A stretch of DNA of 35,806 nucleotides from the IMG/VR virus record IMGVR_UViG_3300025641_000025, positions 1 to 35,806 of that record; one strand, written 5' to 3'. Position numbers and translations under genes: made by a program. The notes beneath the pieces are model-generated. The model worked only from the letters and a program-made list of their open reading frames with translations. It ran no database searches and was not told the DNA's origin. Positions within the stretch are counted from its first letter, which is position 1; every line of letters begins with the position of its first letter. The DNA comes from a virus. Of the stretch, positions 17,920 through 25,294 are shown in pieces.

Positions 17920-18583
17920 TCCAGATCTCTCCCTCTTTGCGTCGCAGGTACAGAAGCCTACCGTTTTCAATGACACGTTCGTCACCGCCGTACATTTCAA
18001 CACACACATCGTACATCTGACGTTCTGTAACACAGTCTGCTAATGCTTTCTTAGCCTTGACTGGACCAACGCCCTTGATTCCCATGATGTTATCTGCGCG
18101 GTCGCCCGTAAGGATTTGTTCATACAGGAACTTGACAGCATCCTCTTCGCTGACATTGTATAGCTTGCCAGTGTTAGGGTTGAAGTGTTTGCCAGGAACT
18201 TGATTAAAGTCCTTGTCGATGCTGACGATGATGCTTGGCTGTTGGGTGGCGGCAATGGCAATCAAGTCGTCTGCCTCTTCCTCGTCACTAACAACGGCTT
18301 CCCATTCATCAATAAGATACTGACGGATAACAGCAAGGTGTTCGGGTTTCTCCTTGTCCTTTCTGTTTTCCTTATAGCCAGCAGTGACTGCGTACTCGTG
18401 TCGAAAATTGCCCTTTCCCGTGAGGAACACACGGTACTCAGGCTCGTCTTCGATGAGGATATACAGGTCGCTGATAAGATCGGACAGGTAGGAGCCTACG
18501 CTGTATGCTGCATATTCTGCACGATCATCTTTAGACTTGTAAGCGCAGCGGTATGCTACTATGTCCCCATCAATCAAGATCAC
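17900..18583 (-). CDS. 5'-3' exonuclease / flap endonuclease (T7 gp6-like)
   Basis: A 227-residue FEN-family nuclease. Metal-binding acids are seen in LIDGDIV (Asp5, Asp7), EEEADDLIA (Glu103, Asp105, Asp106) and SIDKDF (Asp123, Asp125). The helix-3-turn-helix DNA-binding motif follows as GDRADNIMGIKGVGPVKAKKAL (about residues 160-181). It removes RNA primers and processes replication or concatemer ends. The start codon is GTG, overlapping the SSB stop as GTGA. At 227 residues it is shorter than T7 gp6 (about 300), but all core motifs are present. Confidence 0.88.
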   Translation of the reverse strand: MILIDGDIVAYRCAYKSKDDRAEYAAYSVGSYLSDLISDLYILIEDEPEYRVFLTGKGNFRHEYAVTAGYKENRKDKEKPEHLAVIRQYLIDEWEAVVSDEEEADDLIAIAATQQPSIIVSIDKDFNQVPGKHFNPNTGKLYNVSEEDAVKFLYEQILTGDRADNIMGIKGVGPVKAKKALADCVTERQMYDVCVEMYGGDERVIENGRLLYLRRKEGEIWNAPNAE

Positions 18584-18981
18584 AAGGCAGCAGCCTCATC
18601 AACGGGGTCGTCAACGTATTCGATCAGCTTCGTTACCTTGCACTTGATCATGCTAGGGCTGCGTCCTGTACCGACAGACCAGTCGTAGTAACCGACAACA
18701 CAGACAGCTTCACTGCCATTGGCGATCATAACGTCTGAGTCGAACTCGTTGCCGTCAGCGTCTGTAACACGCATTGGGTTGTTGCTCTTCATGGTGATGA
18801 ACGAATCCTTCTCATCGCCTTTGTTAGCAGCAGCAATGCCCATGTTATCCAACGCTTCAACGGCTTTGTCACTGAGGTTGCCCAGTACAATCTGATACTT
18901 GTCGCTAAACTTGTTCAGCTTGTGACGTTCAACCCAGTACAGAGTTCCCTTGAGTGTGATCGGTTGTGGTTTATCAGTCAT
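18580..18981 (-). CDS. single-stranded DNA-binding protein (gp2.5-like)
   Basis: A 133-residue protein beginning MTDKPQPITLKGTLYWVERH. The strand pattern is OB-like, followed by VGYYDWSVGTGRSPSMIKCKVTKLIEYVD. The C-terminus is only mildly acidic (DDPVDEAAAL) compared with T7 gp2.5. It would coat exposed ssDNA and coordinate polymerase and helicase. ATG 18981, with GGAG in front of it, is chosen over the longer frame because the promoter P4 lies inside the longer frame. The family call rests on length, position between polymerase and exonuclease, and pattern rather than a firm motif. Confidence 0.65.
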   Translation of the reverse strand: MTDKPQPITLKGTLYWVERHKLNKFSDKYQIVLGNLSDKAVEALDNMGIAAANKGDEKDSFITMKSNNPMRVTDADGNEFDSDVMIANGSEAVCVVGYYDWSVGTGRSPSMIKCKVTKLIEYVDDPVDEAAAL

Positions 18982-19011
18982 AACTTTCTCCTTTTTGTTT
19001 ACTACCATAAT

Positions 19012-19040
19012 ATTATACCACGGATATTGATAATACTCAA
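19012..19040 (-). promoter_or_regulatory. promoter P4 for SSB and downstream genes
   Basis: On the minus strand: -35 TTGAGT (19040-19035), 17-bp spacer, extended -10 TGG-TATAAT (hexamer 19017-19012). Transcription would start near 19005, about 25 bases before the SSB ATG. The TGA inside TTGAGT is the stop codon of the DNA polymerase gene. Confidence 0.7.
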
Positions 19041-20662
19041 TGCGTTTCTGCCCAAGTTTTACCAATTTTATACGCACCGTCCAACGGACAGCGCAGATTC
19101 AGTACTTCACCTGCTTCGATGATTGCGTTTACTAACTCCCTCCCTACGGCTTCTGCGTGTTCTGGCGTAGTCTCAACCTGGAACTCATCATGCACGTTAG
19201 CAACAAACTTGTGCGGCACGTTACATAATCTGTCCTTAGCTATGACTAACGCCTGTTTCATAATGATAGCACCACACGATTGTAACAGTGTGTTCAGTGC
19301 AGCATGTTGATGTCTGATCCATACTTGTCTGCCATCAACTCCGGGTACGCGGCCTGTTGAAGCAAGAGACTCAATCTTTCTGACCAGCCTCCCAAAAGCT
19401 GGCATGTTTCGTAGGTATCTATCTCTAGCTCGCTTGCCATTTTTAGTAGTTCCTCCGATGATAGATCCAAGCTTTGCGTTTCCTGCTCCATACAATAAAG
19501 CATAGGTAAAACGTTTAGCATCAGATCTTGTTGTAAGTCCAGCAGCCTGTTGCGTTGCTGTGTGTACATCTCCTTCAAGTAATTCTTTGATGTATTCTTC
19601 ATCTTTCATGTAGTGTGCAAGGCAGCGTAGCTCCAGACCTGAAGCATCAGCACCGACTAGCACGTTACCCTCCTCGACTGTGAAACATTCACGATATTTA
19701 GACTCAGATGGTATCTGCGCCATGTTTGGTTTGCTGTGTGTCATGCGCCCAGTAACAGCGCCGCACGTATTGACGTAACCGTGTATGCGTTTTCCTTTAG
19801 CGGAATCAATCCACGACTTGAGCATACCGATACGCTTACTGATTGTTAAATACTCCAGCACCAGCGCAGCTTCTGGTATGTGTTGCAGTGGCTTTAGTGT
19901 GCTTTCATCAACCTTTGGTTTACCTGATGGTGTTAGCTCACTCCATACAACATCCAAACGCTCTGCTACCTGCTGTCTAGAACCAGGATTGAACACTGTT
20001 ACCTTATTCTTTAACTGCTTGCCTGTCTTCTCAGACCAACGCTCTTCAACGATGGGCGGGAATACTTCTTGCAGTTCAGATTCGATAGCGTTCATGCGCT
20101 GTTCGTGTTGAGCATGTAACGTACACGCCAGGTCAAAGTCAAACGCAAAGCCGTTTCTGATCTGCTCTGAAATGATCGCGACTACGTCATGCTCTAGCTG
20201 CTGACACTGCTCACTGAAGTCTAGCTTTTTAAGGCGTTGCACTATATGTCGATAGACATTCCATGTTGCGCGGCAGTCTGTCAAACAATACTCAACCATC
20301 TCATCCGTTAGCGGACCGTCAAACGCCTCGATTGAAAACTCTTGCTTGAGTTCTTCGCCGGTACGCATAGCCCACTGCTTCAGTGAGTGACCACCATCGA
20401 TGGACGGATCAAGCAAACGACCGAGTACTAGCGTATCCTTGATGTCACCCGTCCAAGAAAAACCCCAGACTTCTTCAAGTCTAGGCAGATCGAAGCCAAT
20501 CAGGTTGTGGCCGATCACCGTGGATACACCGATCAAGGCTTCCTTTAGTTGTGTAGCGTTGTAACACGCAATATTCTTCCCAGAGTCGGGTAGATACACT
20601 CCTGCTAGGTGTATCTTCTTCCAGTCCAATGTCGTTTCTATATCCAGCACGGCGTATTTCAT
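19037..20662 (-). CDS. family A DNA polymerase with 3'-5' exonuclease (T7 gp5-like)
   Basis: The replicative polymerase, 541 residues. Exonuclease motifs are intact: Asp7/Glu9 (LDIET), Asp58 (IGHNLIGFD), Tyr125-x3-Asp129 (YCLTDC). Polymerase motif A is DASGLELR (Asp339). Motif B is R379-SDA-K383-RFT-Y387 followed by YGAG. Motif C is HDEF (Asp492). Tyr387 corresponds to T7 Tyr526 and E. coli Phe762. The protein is about 160 residues shorter than T7 gp5 (704), so the thioredoxin-binding loop is probably absent; this is inferred from length. AGGAAG precedes the ATG. It lies just after the primase-helicase and zinc-ribbon genes. Confidence 0.95.
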   Translation of the reverse strand: MKYAVLDIETTLDWKKIHLAGVYLPDSGKNIACYNATQLKEALIGVSTVIGHNLIGFDLPRLEEVWGFSWTGDIKDTLVLGRLLDPSIDGGHSLKQWAMRTGEELKQEFSIEAFDGPLTDEMVEYCLTDCRATWNVYRHIVQRLKKLDFSEQCQQLEHDVVAIISEQIRNGFAFDFDLACTLHAQHEQRMNAIESELQEVFPPIVEERWSEKTGKQLKNKVTVFNPGSRQQVAERLDVVWSELTPSGKPKVDESTLKPLQHIPEAALVLEYLTISKRIGMLKSWIDSAKGKRIHGYVNTCGAVTGRMTHSKPNMAQIPSESKYRECFTVEEGNVLVGADASGLELRCLAHYMKDEEYIKELLEGDVHTATQQAAGLTTRSDAKRFTYALLYGAGNAKLGSIIGGTTKNGKRARDRYLRNMPAFGRLVRKIESLASTGRVPGVDGRQVWIRHQHAALNTLLQSCGAIIMKQALVIAKDRLCNVPHKFVANVHDEFQVETTPEHAEAVGRELVNAIIEAGEVLNLRCPLDGAYKIGKTWAETH

Positions 20663-20697
20663 TGTCTTCTTCCTGTTTAATTATCCAGCGACCCATG

Positions 20698-20904
20698 TTA
20701 CTCATCGTAATGCTCCAAGTCATCGAACAAGCTATTAAGTTCTGGTAAGTCAGCGAGTGATCTAAGATCAGCACGATCACTATAGTTAACATCACCACCT
20801 GCTGTCAAGCATGTCATGCACAGGTCAATGAAAGCATCTGTATTGGCACAGCGCAGGGTTGCTTCGTAACCTGACAGTTCTACGTTGCACGCTTTACATC
20901 TCAC
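20698..20904 (-). CDS. small zinc-ribbon-like protein
   Basis: A 68-residue protein with two CxxC knuckles, CKAC at residues 3-6 and CMTC at 29-32. This is the layout of a small zinc ribbon, and an acidic tail follows (LFDDLEHYDE). The start codon is GTG, overlapping the primase-helicase stop as GTGA. It sits between helicase and polymerase genes, so a DNA-binding or replisome-adaptor role is possible, but nothing in the sequence proves it. Confidence 0.7.
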   Translation of the reverse strand: MRCKACNVELSGYEATLRCANTDAFIDLCMTCLTAGGDVNYSDRADLRSLADLPELNSLFDDLEHYDE

Positions 20905-22478
20905 AATGCATTCTCCTCTTCTGTTAAGCGTCCGGTGTCCTCGTTGTAGACTAGCCTTCCTGCTGGCCCTGTCTTCCCGCTGAACCTGTTCTTCAGTACA
21001 CGCAGCTTGGTAGTGTTACGTTCTTCTGCATCCTCTGCTTGACTGTTACGCTCTGCACCTATCACTGCATCCGATAGTTGTGCAATAGCTGCGCTGCCTC
21101 GTAACATGCCGAGACTTGTCGCCGCACCATCCTCCAAAGACTTACCGTCTGGACGCTTCAGGTGCGACACTAACAGTAGGGTGATCCGCATCTCCTGTAC
21201 GAACATGCGTAGTTTGGTCATAATCATGTCAATCGCCTTGCGTTCATCCCCGTTCTGCTGGTCGGAAACCAGTATAGACAGGTGATCAAGTACAATAAAC
21301 TGACAACCCAGGCCCTTCACCATGTACCGCATCCGTCCCAGCACACGTTCGATTTCGTTGCTGCCGAAAGCATCCCAAAAGAATACTCTGTTCTCGTAGT
21401 TAGTGGCGCGGTACACCCTGTCAACCTCCTCCGGTGAGTACTCGCAGTCAGGTAAGTGTATAGGCTTGTTCATTTCTAACCCTACAAGCCCCCGTAACGT
21501 CCTCTCAGGCGTTTCTTCTAGGAACATAAGACCCATGCACCCATCCTTGTCTTGTTTCAGCATGGCTACGACAAGCTCTCTAAGGATGGTTGACTTGCCC
21601 AGCCCAGATCCAGCACACAGCGTCACCAGTTCAGCCGGGCGGATTCCGTATAACATGTTATCAAGTTGGCGGAATGGGTAGGAAGTCGGACCTCTACGCA
21701 GCGGCACCTTGATAGCAGCAAGTAACTCACTCGGTCGCACGATACCGTCAGGCGTAAACGTTTCTGCCTCCCACCACTGCTTTACAAACACATTAGCCTT
21801 GGCGTTGAGCAGGTACTCGTTGGCATCCTTGCCGTCTGACATCTTCATTATCTTAGCCTTGTTGCCGAATAATTCTGCGACATCCTTCGCAGCCTTCTGT
21901 CCAGGCTCGTCACTGTCAAAGCAAATGACAACATTCTCAAAACTGTTTAGGTATTCAAACTGATTACGACAATCCTTAATGGCAGACTGAGCGCCGTTGC
22001 GCACACTAACGACAGGATACTTGTTTCCGAACATCTGAAACGCAGCCATGCAGTCGTACTCGCCCTCTGTTATGGTTATGTAACGTCCACCTGCGCTGAA
22101 CAATTGCTGACCGAACAACCCACCTTTGGTCCAGTCACCCTCCGTAACGAAACGTTTGTCAGGGTAGCGCACCTTGGCTGCCACGGGTTCGTTACCTTCA
22201 TCGTAATACCCGAACAATACACGATCACCATCGACTATAGCACTGTACTTTTCTGCGGTGTCTCGCTGTATGCGTCGGTCAATGATGGCGCTGTATTTTC
22301 CTGTCAGTATCTTGGCGTTAAATTGCTTCTTTGATTCTGGACGGTGCGCGTAACTGACACCGCCCTGCGCTGTGCCGCGCTCACCACACGAGAAGCAGTA
22401 CGATGAACCATCCGCGTTAATAATTAAACATTTGTGATGCCCACAGTCGGGGCAGCTTTGATGCGTCTTTGCTTTCAT
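20901..22478 (-). CDS. DNA primase-helicase (T7 gp4-like)
   Basis: A 525-residue fusion that synthesises primers and unwinds DNA at the fork. The N-terminal zinc ribbon has Cys9/Cys12 and Cys28/Cys31. A TOPRIM primase core follows (ITEGEYD with Glu138; CFDSDEPG with Asp188 and Asp190). The C-terminal RecA-like DnaB-type helicase has Walker A AGSGLGKST (residues 289-297), Walker B FIVLDH (Asp398) and VSHLKRPDG (His439). Ribosome site AAGAGG lies six bases before the ATG. It is transcribed from promoter P3, 80-110 bases upstream. Confidence 0.95.
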   Translation of the reverse strand: MKAKTHQSCPDCGHHKCLIINADGSSYCFSCGERGTAQGGVSYAHRPESKKQFNAKILTGKYSAIIDRRIQRDTAEKYSAIVDGDRVLFGYYDEGNEPVAAKVRYPDKRFVTEGDWTKGGLFGQQLFSAGGRYITITEGEYDCMAAFQMFGNKYPVVSVRNGAQSAIKDCRNQFEYLNSFENVVICFDSDEPGQKAAKDVAELFGNKAKIMKMSDGKDANEYLLNAKANVFVKQWWEAETFTPDGIVRPSELLAAIKVPLRRGPTSYPFRQLDNMLYGIRPAELVTLCAGSGLGKSTILRELVVAMLKQDKDGCMGLMFLEETPERTLRGLVGLEMNKPIHLPDCEYSPEEVDRVYRATNYENRVFFWDAFGSNEIERVLGRMRYMVKGLGCQFIVLDHLSILVSDQQNGDERKAIDMIMTKLRMFVQEMRITLLLVSHLKRPDGKSLEDGAATSLGMLRGSAAIAQLSDAVIGAERNSQAEDAEERNTTKLRVLKNRFSGKTGPAGRLVYNEDTGRLTEEENAL

Positions 22479-22484
22479 AACAAC

Positions 22485-22546
22485 CTCTTTAAAGAGTCTT
22501 TAAAGATAAAACTATAATAAGTTTATTATAATGTTTGTCTTTAAAG
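22485..22546. repeat. three CTTTAAAG palindromes and an AT-rich inverted repeat upstream of primase-helicase
   Basis: CTTTAAAG occurs at 22487-22494 (within the 12-bp palindrome CTCTTTAAAGAG), 22498-22505 and 22539-22546. Between them lies the perfect inverted repeat TATAATAA-gt-TTATTATA (22513-22530). All lie in the leader of the P3 transcript. They could be operator sites or a leader structure; the innermost also overlaps the ribosome site. Confidence 0.5.
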
Positions 22547-22562
22547 TTTACTCTATAGTAAT

Positions 22563-22591
22563 ATTTTAGCATGTATTTGGATTGGTGTCAA
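22563..22591 (-). promoter_or_regulatory. promoter P3 for primase-helicase and replication genes
   Basis: Minus strand: -35 TTGACA (22591-22586), 17-bp spacer, extended -10 TGC-TAAAAT (hexamer 22568-22563). The predicted start is near 22556, leaving a leader of about 78 bases before the primase-helicase ATG. The TGA in TTGACA is the stop codon of the upstream 59-residue gene. Confidence 0.75.
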
Positions 22592-22767
22592 GCTTTCTCA
22601 TCCTGCTCTATGCCTGTTTGGTACAGCGTGTCAGCGATGTCGTCAATCATAATGCATGCGTTGTCATACGCTAACGCTACACCAGGGTTGTCCGTGTTGC
22701 TATCACGAAGGTGAATGAGCGCGACTATTACACCGCACAGTTTATGATACGTTTCTAACTGGTTCAT
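22588..22767 (-). CDS. small hypothetical protein
   Basis: A 59-residue protein starting MNQLETYHKLCGVIVALIHL, mostly helical and slightly acidic, with a hydrophobic face but no clear membrane segment. Its ATG overlaps the stop of the upstream 63-residue gene (ATGA), which supports it as a real coupled gene. Its own TGA forms part of the -35 hexamer of promoter P3. No family is recognised. Confidence 0.6.
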   Translation of the reverse strand: MNQLETYHKLCGVIVALIHLRDSNTDNPGVALAYDNACIMIDDIADTLYQTGIEQDEKA

Positions 22768-22955
22768 TGGCGCTCCCAGTAGTAGTCGTGTGCCGTCGAG
22801 TAAATGCGCTCAGTAATCGCTGGATAGAGATTATAGTTAACGTTGACCTTTCCGTTTGCTACTATGAAAACGTCACAGAACATCACCCCATCGTCCATGT
22901 CCCATTCAACAATATACTCCATGTCGCCACCCTCATACTCAAAAACACCTTTCAT
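22764..22955 (-). CDS. small acidic hypothetical protein
   Basis: A 63-residue protein, very acidic in the first third (MKGVFEYEGGDMEYIVEWDMDD) and aromatic-rich throughout, ending STAHDYYWERQ. GGAGG stands eight bases before the ATG. Both ends overlap neighbours as ATGA. A compact beta-sheet is plausible. Acidic early phage proteins sometimes mimic DNA to block host proteins, but at this size that is speculation. Confidence 0.6.
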   Translation of the reverse strand: MKGVFEYEGGDMEYIVEWDMDDGVMFCDVFIVANGKVNVNYNLYPAITERIYSTAHDYYWERQ

Positions 22956-23041
22956 TCGTCGCCCTCCATCAATAAATAAAGTTCATAGCAAATCAAACCA
23001 CCTATAACTAACATAACTAAGCTTTCTATCAGCGTTGGCAT
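22952..23041 (-). CDS. 29-residue single-span membrane peptide
   Basis: Sequence starts MPTLIESLVMLVIGGLICYE and ends LLMEGDE, so one hydrophobic helix (about residues 4-24) makes up nearly the whole peptide. AAGGAG lies five bases before the ATG, and the stop overlaps the next ATG as ATGA. Both features argue that it is translated despite its size. A Cys and the GG turn are visible inside the helix. Possible roles are a small membrane regulator or inhibitor of a host membrane protein. Confidence 0.5.
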   Translation of the reverse strand: MPTLIESLVMLVIGGLICYELYLLMEGDE

Positions 23042-23199
23042 CCTGGCTCCTTTTTAATCAAGTTGTCGGTGCTGTCCAGAAAGTCAGCGACTAGCGCCGA
23101 CATCTCCGCAAAGATCTCTGCCGCGCTGCGGTCGTCGCTCTCTTTTTCTTTCAAGGCACGCACCAATAGCGTCCCTACCTTGTTCTTATCTGTACTCAT
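23029..23199 (-). CDS. small hypothetical protein
   Basis: A 56-residue charged helical protein (MSTDKNKVGTLLVRALKEKE at the start, then a second helix AAEIFAEMSALVADFLDS). AAGGGG precedes the ATG by eight bases. The start overlaps the stop of the upstream membrane peptide as TAATG, and the end overlaps the next peptide by 13 bases. Two amphipathic helices suggest a helical hairpin or small dimer. No family is recognised. Confidence 0.55.
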   Translation of the reverse strand: MSTDKNKVGTLLVRALKEKESDDRSAAEIFAEMSALVADFLDSTDNLIKKEPGCQR

Positions 23200-23282
23200 T
23201 AGTCTATCCCCTTAATTTCAATCCAAATAATCATTACCACTAGAAACGTAGCGTACACTGTGAATTCCTGTGCGTCAATCAT
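23199..23282 (-). CDS. 27-residue single-span membrane peptide
   Basis: A short N-terminal polar part (MIDAQEFTVY) is followed by a hydrophobic helix (ATFLVVMIIWIEI) and a KGID end. AAGGAG lies five bases before the ATG, and the TAA overlaps the next ATG. It is the second membrane peptide in this early cluster and resembles the first in layout but not in sequence. Being so small it could be spurious; the ribosome site and overlap are the reasons to list it. Confidence 0.45.
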   Translation of the reverse strand: MIDAQEFTVYATFLVVMIIWIEIKGID

Positions 23283-23329
23283 ATTGACTCCTTGTTAGCC
23301 CATGTATGCCCCCAGCAAGCACGGCACGT

Positions 23330-23866
23330 TCACGCCGCCTTTGATAGTCTAATCCATTGGAAACTTTGAACCGTTTCGCCGCTTATACTATAGGCGCTTG
23401 GACGTTCCAAATACTTAAACGTCCTTTTGTACGCCGTTTTGCATTTTACTATTTTGCCCGACGATAGCGTAGCTACCAATAGCCATGGCGGCTGCGTTGC
23501 TCTTTGTATGTCATCGTTGGCCCTCGCCGCTCTTTCAGGCCTGGCGCCCATGTAAAGCGCCATGCGCTGCCATTTTTTGTTATGCCCTTCTTGAATGCCT
23601 ACATAAAGGTGCGCCAATTCATGCATGATAGTGTCAAATAATTGGTCAAGGTTGTCTTCTGTCTTTTCCAGCCCAACAAAAAAACCGGCTATCTCAAGAC
23701 GCCCTCTAATGTTTGCGCGCCCTAATGCGCGTTTCATCCTCTTATTTATTACAACTTTGCGCAATGGGTGTTTGTAATTGTGCGGCTTAACTTCGAGCTC
23801 TTTGTCTAGAACCTCATGGAATGCCCACACCATACTCGTTATAAATTCCTCGGTTACCCTTTCCAT
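23330..23866 (-). CDS. SprT-like zinc metallopeptidase
   Basis: A 178-residue protein from ATG 23866 (AAGGAG eight bases before; the longer frame begins inside the upstream gene). It contains the HExxH zinc motif in IMHELAHLYVG (His82, Glu83, His86) and a third ligand in EGHNKKW (His95), the pattern of the SprT family. Cellular relatives cut proteins crosslinked to DNA. The usual C-terminal Cys4 zinc ribbon is missing; only one Cys is seen there. It may act on host or replication proteins early in infection. The target is unknown. Confidence 0.8.
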   Translation of the reverse strand: MERVTEEFITSMVWAFHEVLDKELEVKPHNYKHPLRKVVINKRMKRALGRANIRGRLEIAGFFVGLEKTEDNLDQLFDTIMHELAHLYVGIQEGHNKKWQRMALYMGARPERAARANDDIQRATQPPWLLVATLSSGKIVKCKTAYKRTFKYLERPSAYSISGETVQSFQWIRLSKAA

Positions 23867-23885
23867 AATTAAAACTCCTTTAAAG

Positions 23886-24536
23886 TTATGCTGCCGCAAT
23901 TATGTCAGCGTTCCGTTGCTGTTTCAACATTGAGCGACCGTGTCCAATGTAGGCTATCACTTGCACGGTTTTATCCCAGCAAGCGCGGCACGCTTTGCAC
24001 TTGCCTTCTCGCGTGTATGCTTCACATATTTGCGCATTTTCTGGCACATTGTCAAGCGTTGTAATTGTCGAAGTAGTCGCGCCTCTTATAGTCTCTCCCG
24101 TTATTGAGTCGCTAGACAAGCGAACCACCACGTTCGGTAATGCTTCAAGCTCGGAAAGTACAGGCTTGAACTTTGCGAATTTGTGCATGCGCGTAGGTAT
24201 CCAATGACTAACCCAGGGCGTGCGCTCGCATACTTCAAAAATCTTTTTAGCTAACCTGACATCGTAAACGTCGCCGCTATCAAACCACCGAAAATACCGA
24301 TCATTGTCTAATTCAGCGACCATATCATCAACCCAATGCGCGCGCTTCCAATCTTCTCTATTATGTAAGCGCGGCGATTTAACGTTCTTAAAACGATAAT
24401 TACCGTCCGTTGCATAACATCCCGAACAAGCCGGAACAAGTTCTCCGCTTTTATCTCGCGAACCTGGACAAGTGTCTAGCGCTTGCAGCGACCACGAACG
24501 GCACGGCATTTTTAAAGCCTTTGAAAGTTTAAGCAT
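23886..24536 (-). CDS. GP88-family cysteine-rich phage protein
   Basis: A 216-residue protein matching the phage 'gene product 88' pattern: KMPCRSWSL, TCPG, ACSGCYA, FRWFDSGDVYD, HWIPTRMHKF and VRLSSDSI. Eight cysteines fall in two groups, Cys12/23/37/40 and Cys171/180/183/186, the last with CKACRAC spacing. They could hold zinc or an iron-sulfur cluster. The biochemical role of this family is, to my knowledge, unknown. GAGGG before the ATG is part of a 40-bp repeat shared with 25464-25503. The stop is followed closely by the SprT-like gene. Confidence 0.75.
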   Translation of the reverse strand: MLKLSKALKMPCRSWSLQALDTCPGSRDKSGELVPACSGCYATDGNYRFKNVKSPRLHNREDWKRAHWVDDMVAELDNDRYFRWFDSGDVYDVRLAKKIFEVCERTPWVSHWIPTRMHKFAKFKPVLSELEALPNVVVRLSSDSITGETIRGATTSTITTLDNVPENAQICEAYTREGKCKACRACWDKTVQVIAYIGHGRSMLKQQRNADIIAAA

Positions 24537-24581
24537 GGTTTAACCCTCTTGTTTAAATGTAAATATAATTTTACCGTTCTA

Positions 24582-24908
24582 TTAATGATTTTCGTCGTTC
24601 TCCGTCCATTCTTTTTCTTTTTGCCGTTCGGCTTCTTTCCACGCTTCCCATGCTGCGTTAGTAAGCGGACTGCGATATGAATCAGAGAATGATTCTAAGT
24701 CCGCATCATCATGCGCCCAGTCCTCGAACCGTTCACGACTAGTCCGCGGCTTGCGCTGGTACTCAAGCTCCGATATCCACTGCGGATTTTCGCGTAAGTC
24801 GTGCCAGCGCTTGTTAACGCGCACGCGCCACCGGTCCCACGGCCTACTTGTTTCCAATGCATCTTGTGCGTACATCACCATGATTTCCGCGTGTCTATGT
24901 GCTGTCAT
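24582..24908 (-). CDS. hypothetical phage protein with N-terminal HAEIM motif
   Basis: A 108-residue, Trp- and charge-rich protein. The first half (HAEIMVMYAQDALETSRPWD, then WHDLRENPQWISELEYQRKP) is a pattern seen in many short phage proteins of unknown function. The second half (ERFEDWAHDDADLESFSDSY) is acidic and ends in a charged helix. GGGAGG precedes the ATG, which lies two bases after the upstream stop. The function is unknown. It belongs to the early leftward cluster. Confidence 0.65.
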   Translation of the reverse strand: MTAHRHAEIMVMYAQDALETSRPWDRWRVRVNKRWHDLRENPQWISELEYQRKPRTSRERFEDWAHDDADLESFSDSYRSPLTNAAWEAWKEAERQKEKEWTENDENH

Positions 24909-24910
24909 GT

Positions 24911-25294
24911 CTAAACCTCCCTAATATGTAAGTATTGGCACCAAAATGGCTCACTCCTGTTGCCCAGATAACAGAACGAATCATCCCATCCATTATCAGA
25001 GTATTCATTGTAATCGTCTGGCGACATACGTTCACTGTCTAAGTGTCCGCTATCGGCAGCCGCGTCAAGCGCATCCTGCTCACAGTTCCCGTACGCGAAC
25101 GCTATGGTACCGTATTCGTTAGCGATGGCATAGCGTCTACTAGTGAATGCCTTGTCGGTAAAATTGACGATGCGCTTTTTAATGTTTGAGTAGTCCATCA
25201 TGATTGCTCCTCCGCAATAGTTCGGTAATCTTCGAAAATGCCCCTTACTGACCGGGCCACGATTGTGCCATCCGTTGTAAGTATTGTCGCTCAT
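24911..25294 (-). CDS. hypothetical protein with two possible starts
   Basis: A 127-residue protein from ATG 25294, which has GGAGG in front and overlaps the upstream stop as ATGA. A second in-frame ATG pair (25201/25198, MMDYSNIKKR) also has GGAGG upstream, so a 95- or 96-residue form may be made or may be the ancestral gene. The shared part has AIANEYGTIAFAYGNCEQDA and an acidic Tyr/Asp-rich section ending in YLHIREV. No family is recognised. The N-terminal extra part is basic (GHFRRLP). Confidence 0.6.
   Translation of the reverse strand: MSDNTYNGWHNRGPVSKGHFRRLPNYCGGAIMMDYSNIKKRIVNFTDKAFTSRRYAIANEYGTIAFAYGNCEQDALDAAADSGHLDSERMSPDDYNEYSDNGWDDSFCYLGNRSEPFWCQYLHIREV

Noticed and set aside
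19294-19602. 102-residue minus-strand frame inside the polymerase gene
   Set aside because: Shifted reading of conserved polymerase codons.
20481-20708. Minus-strand frame starting MSNMGRWIIKQEEDNEIRR overlapping the polymerase start
   Set aside because: Lies in another phase over the intact exonuclease domain of the polymerase; its ATG overlaps the preceding stop, but the rest reads as shifted polymerase codons.
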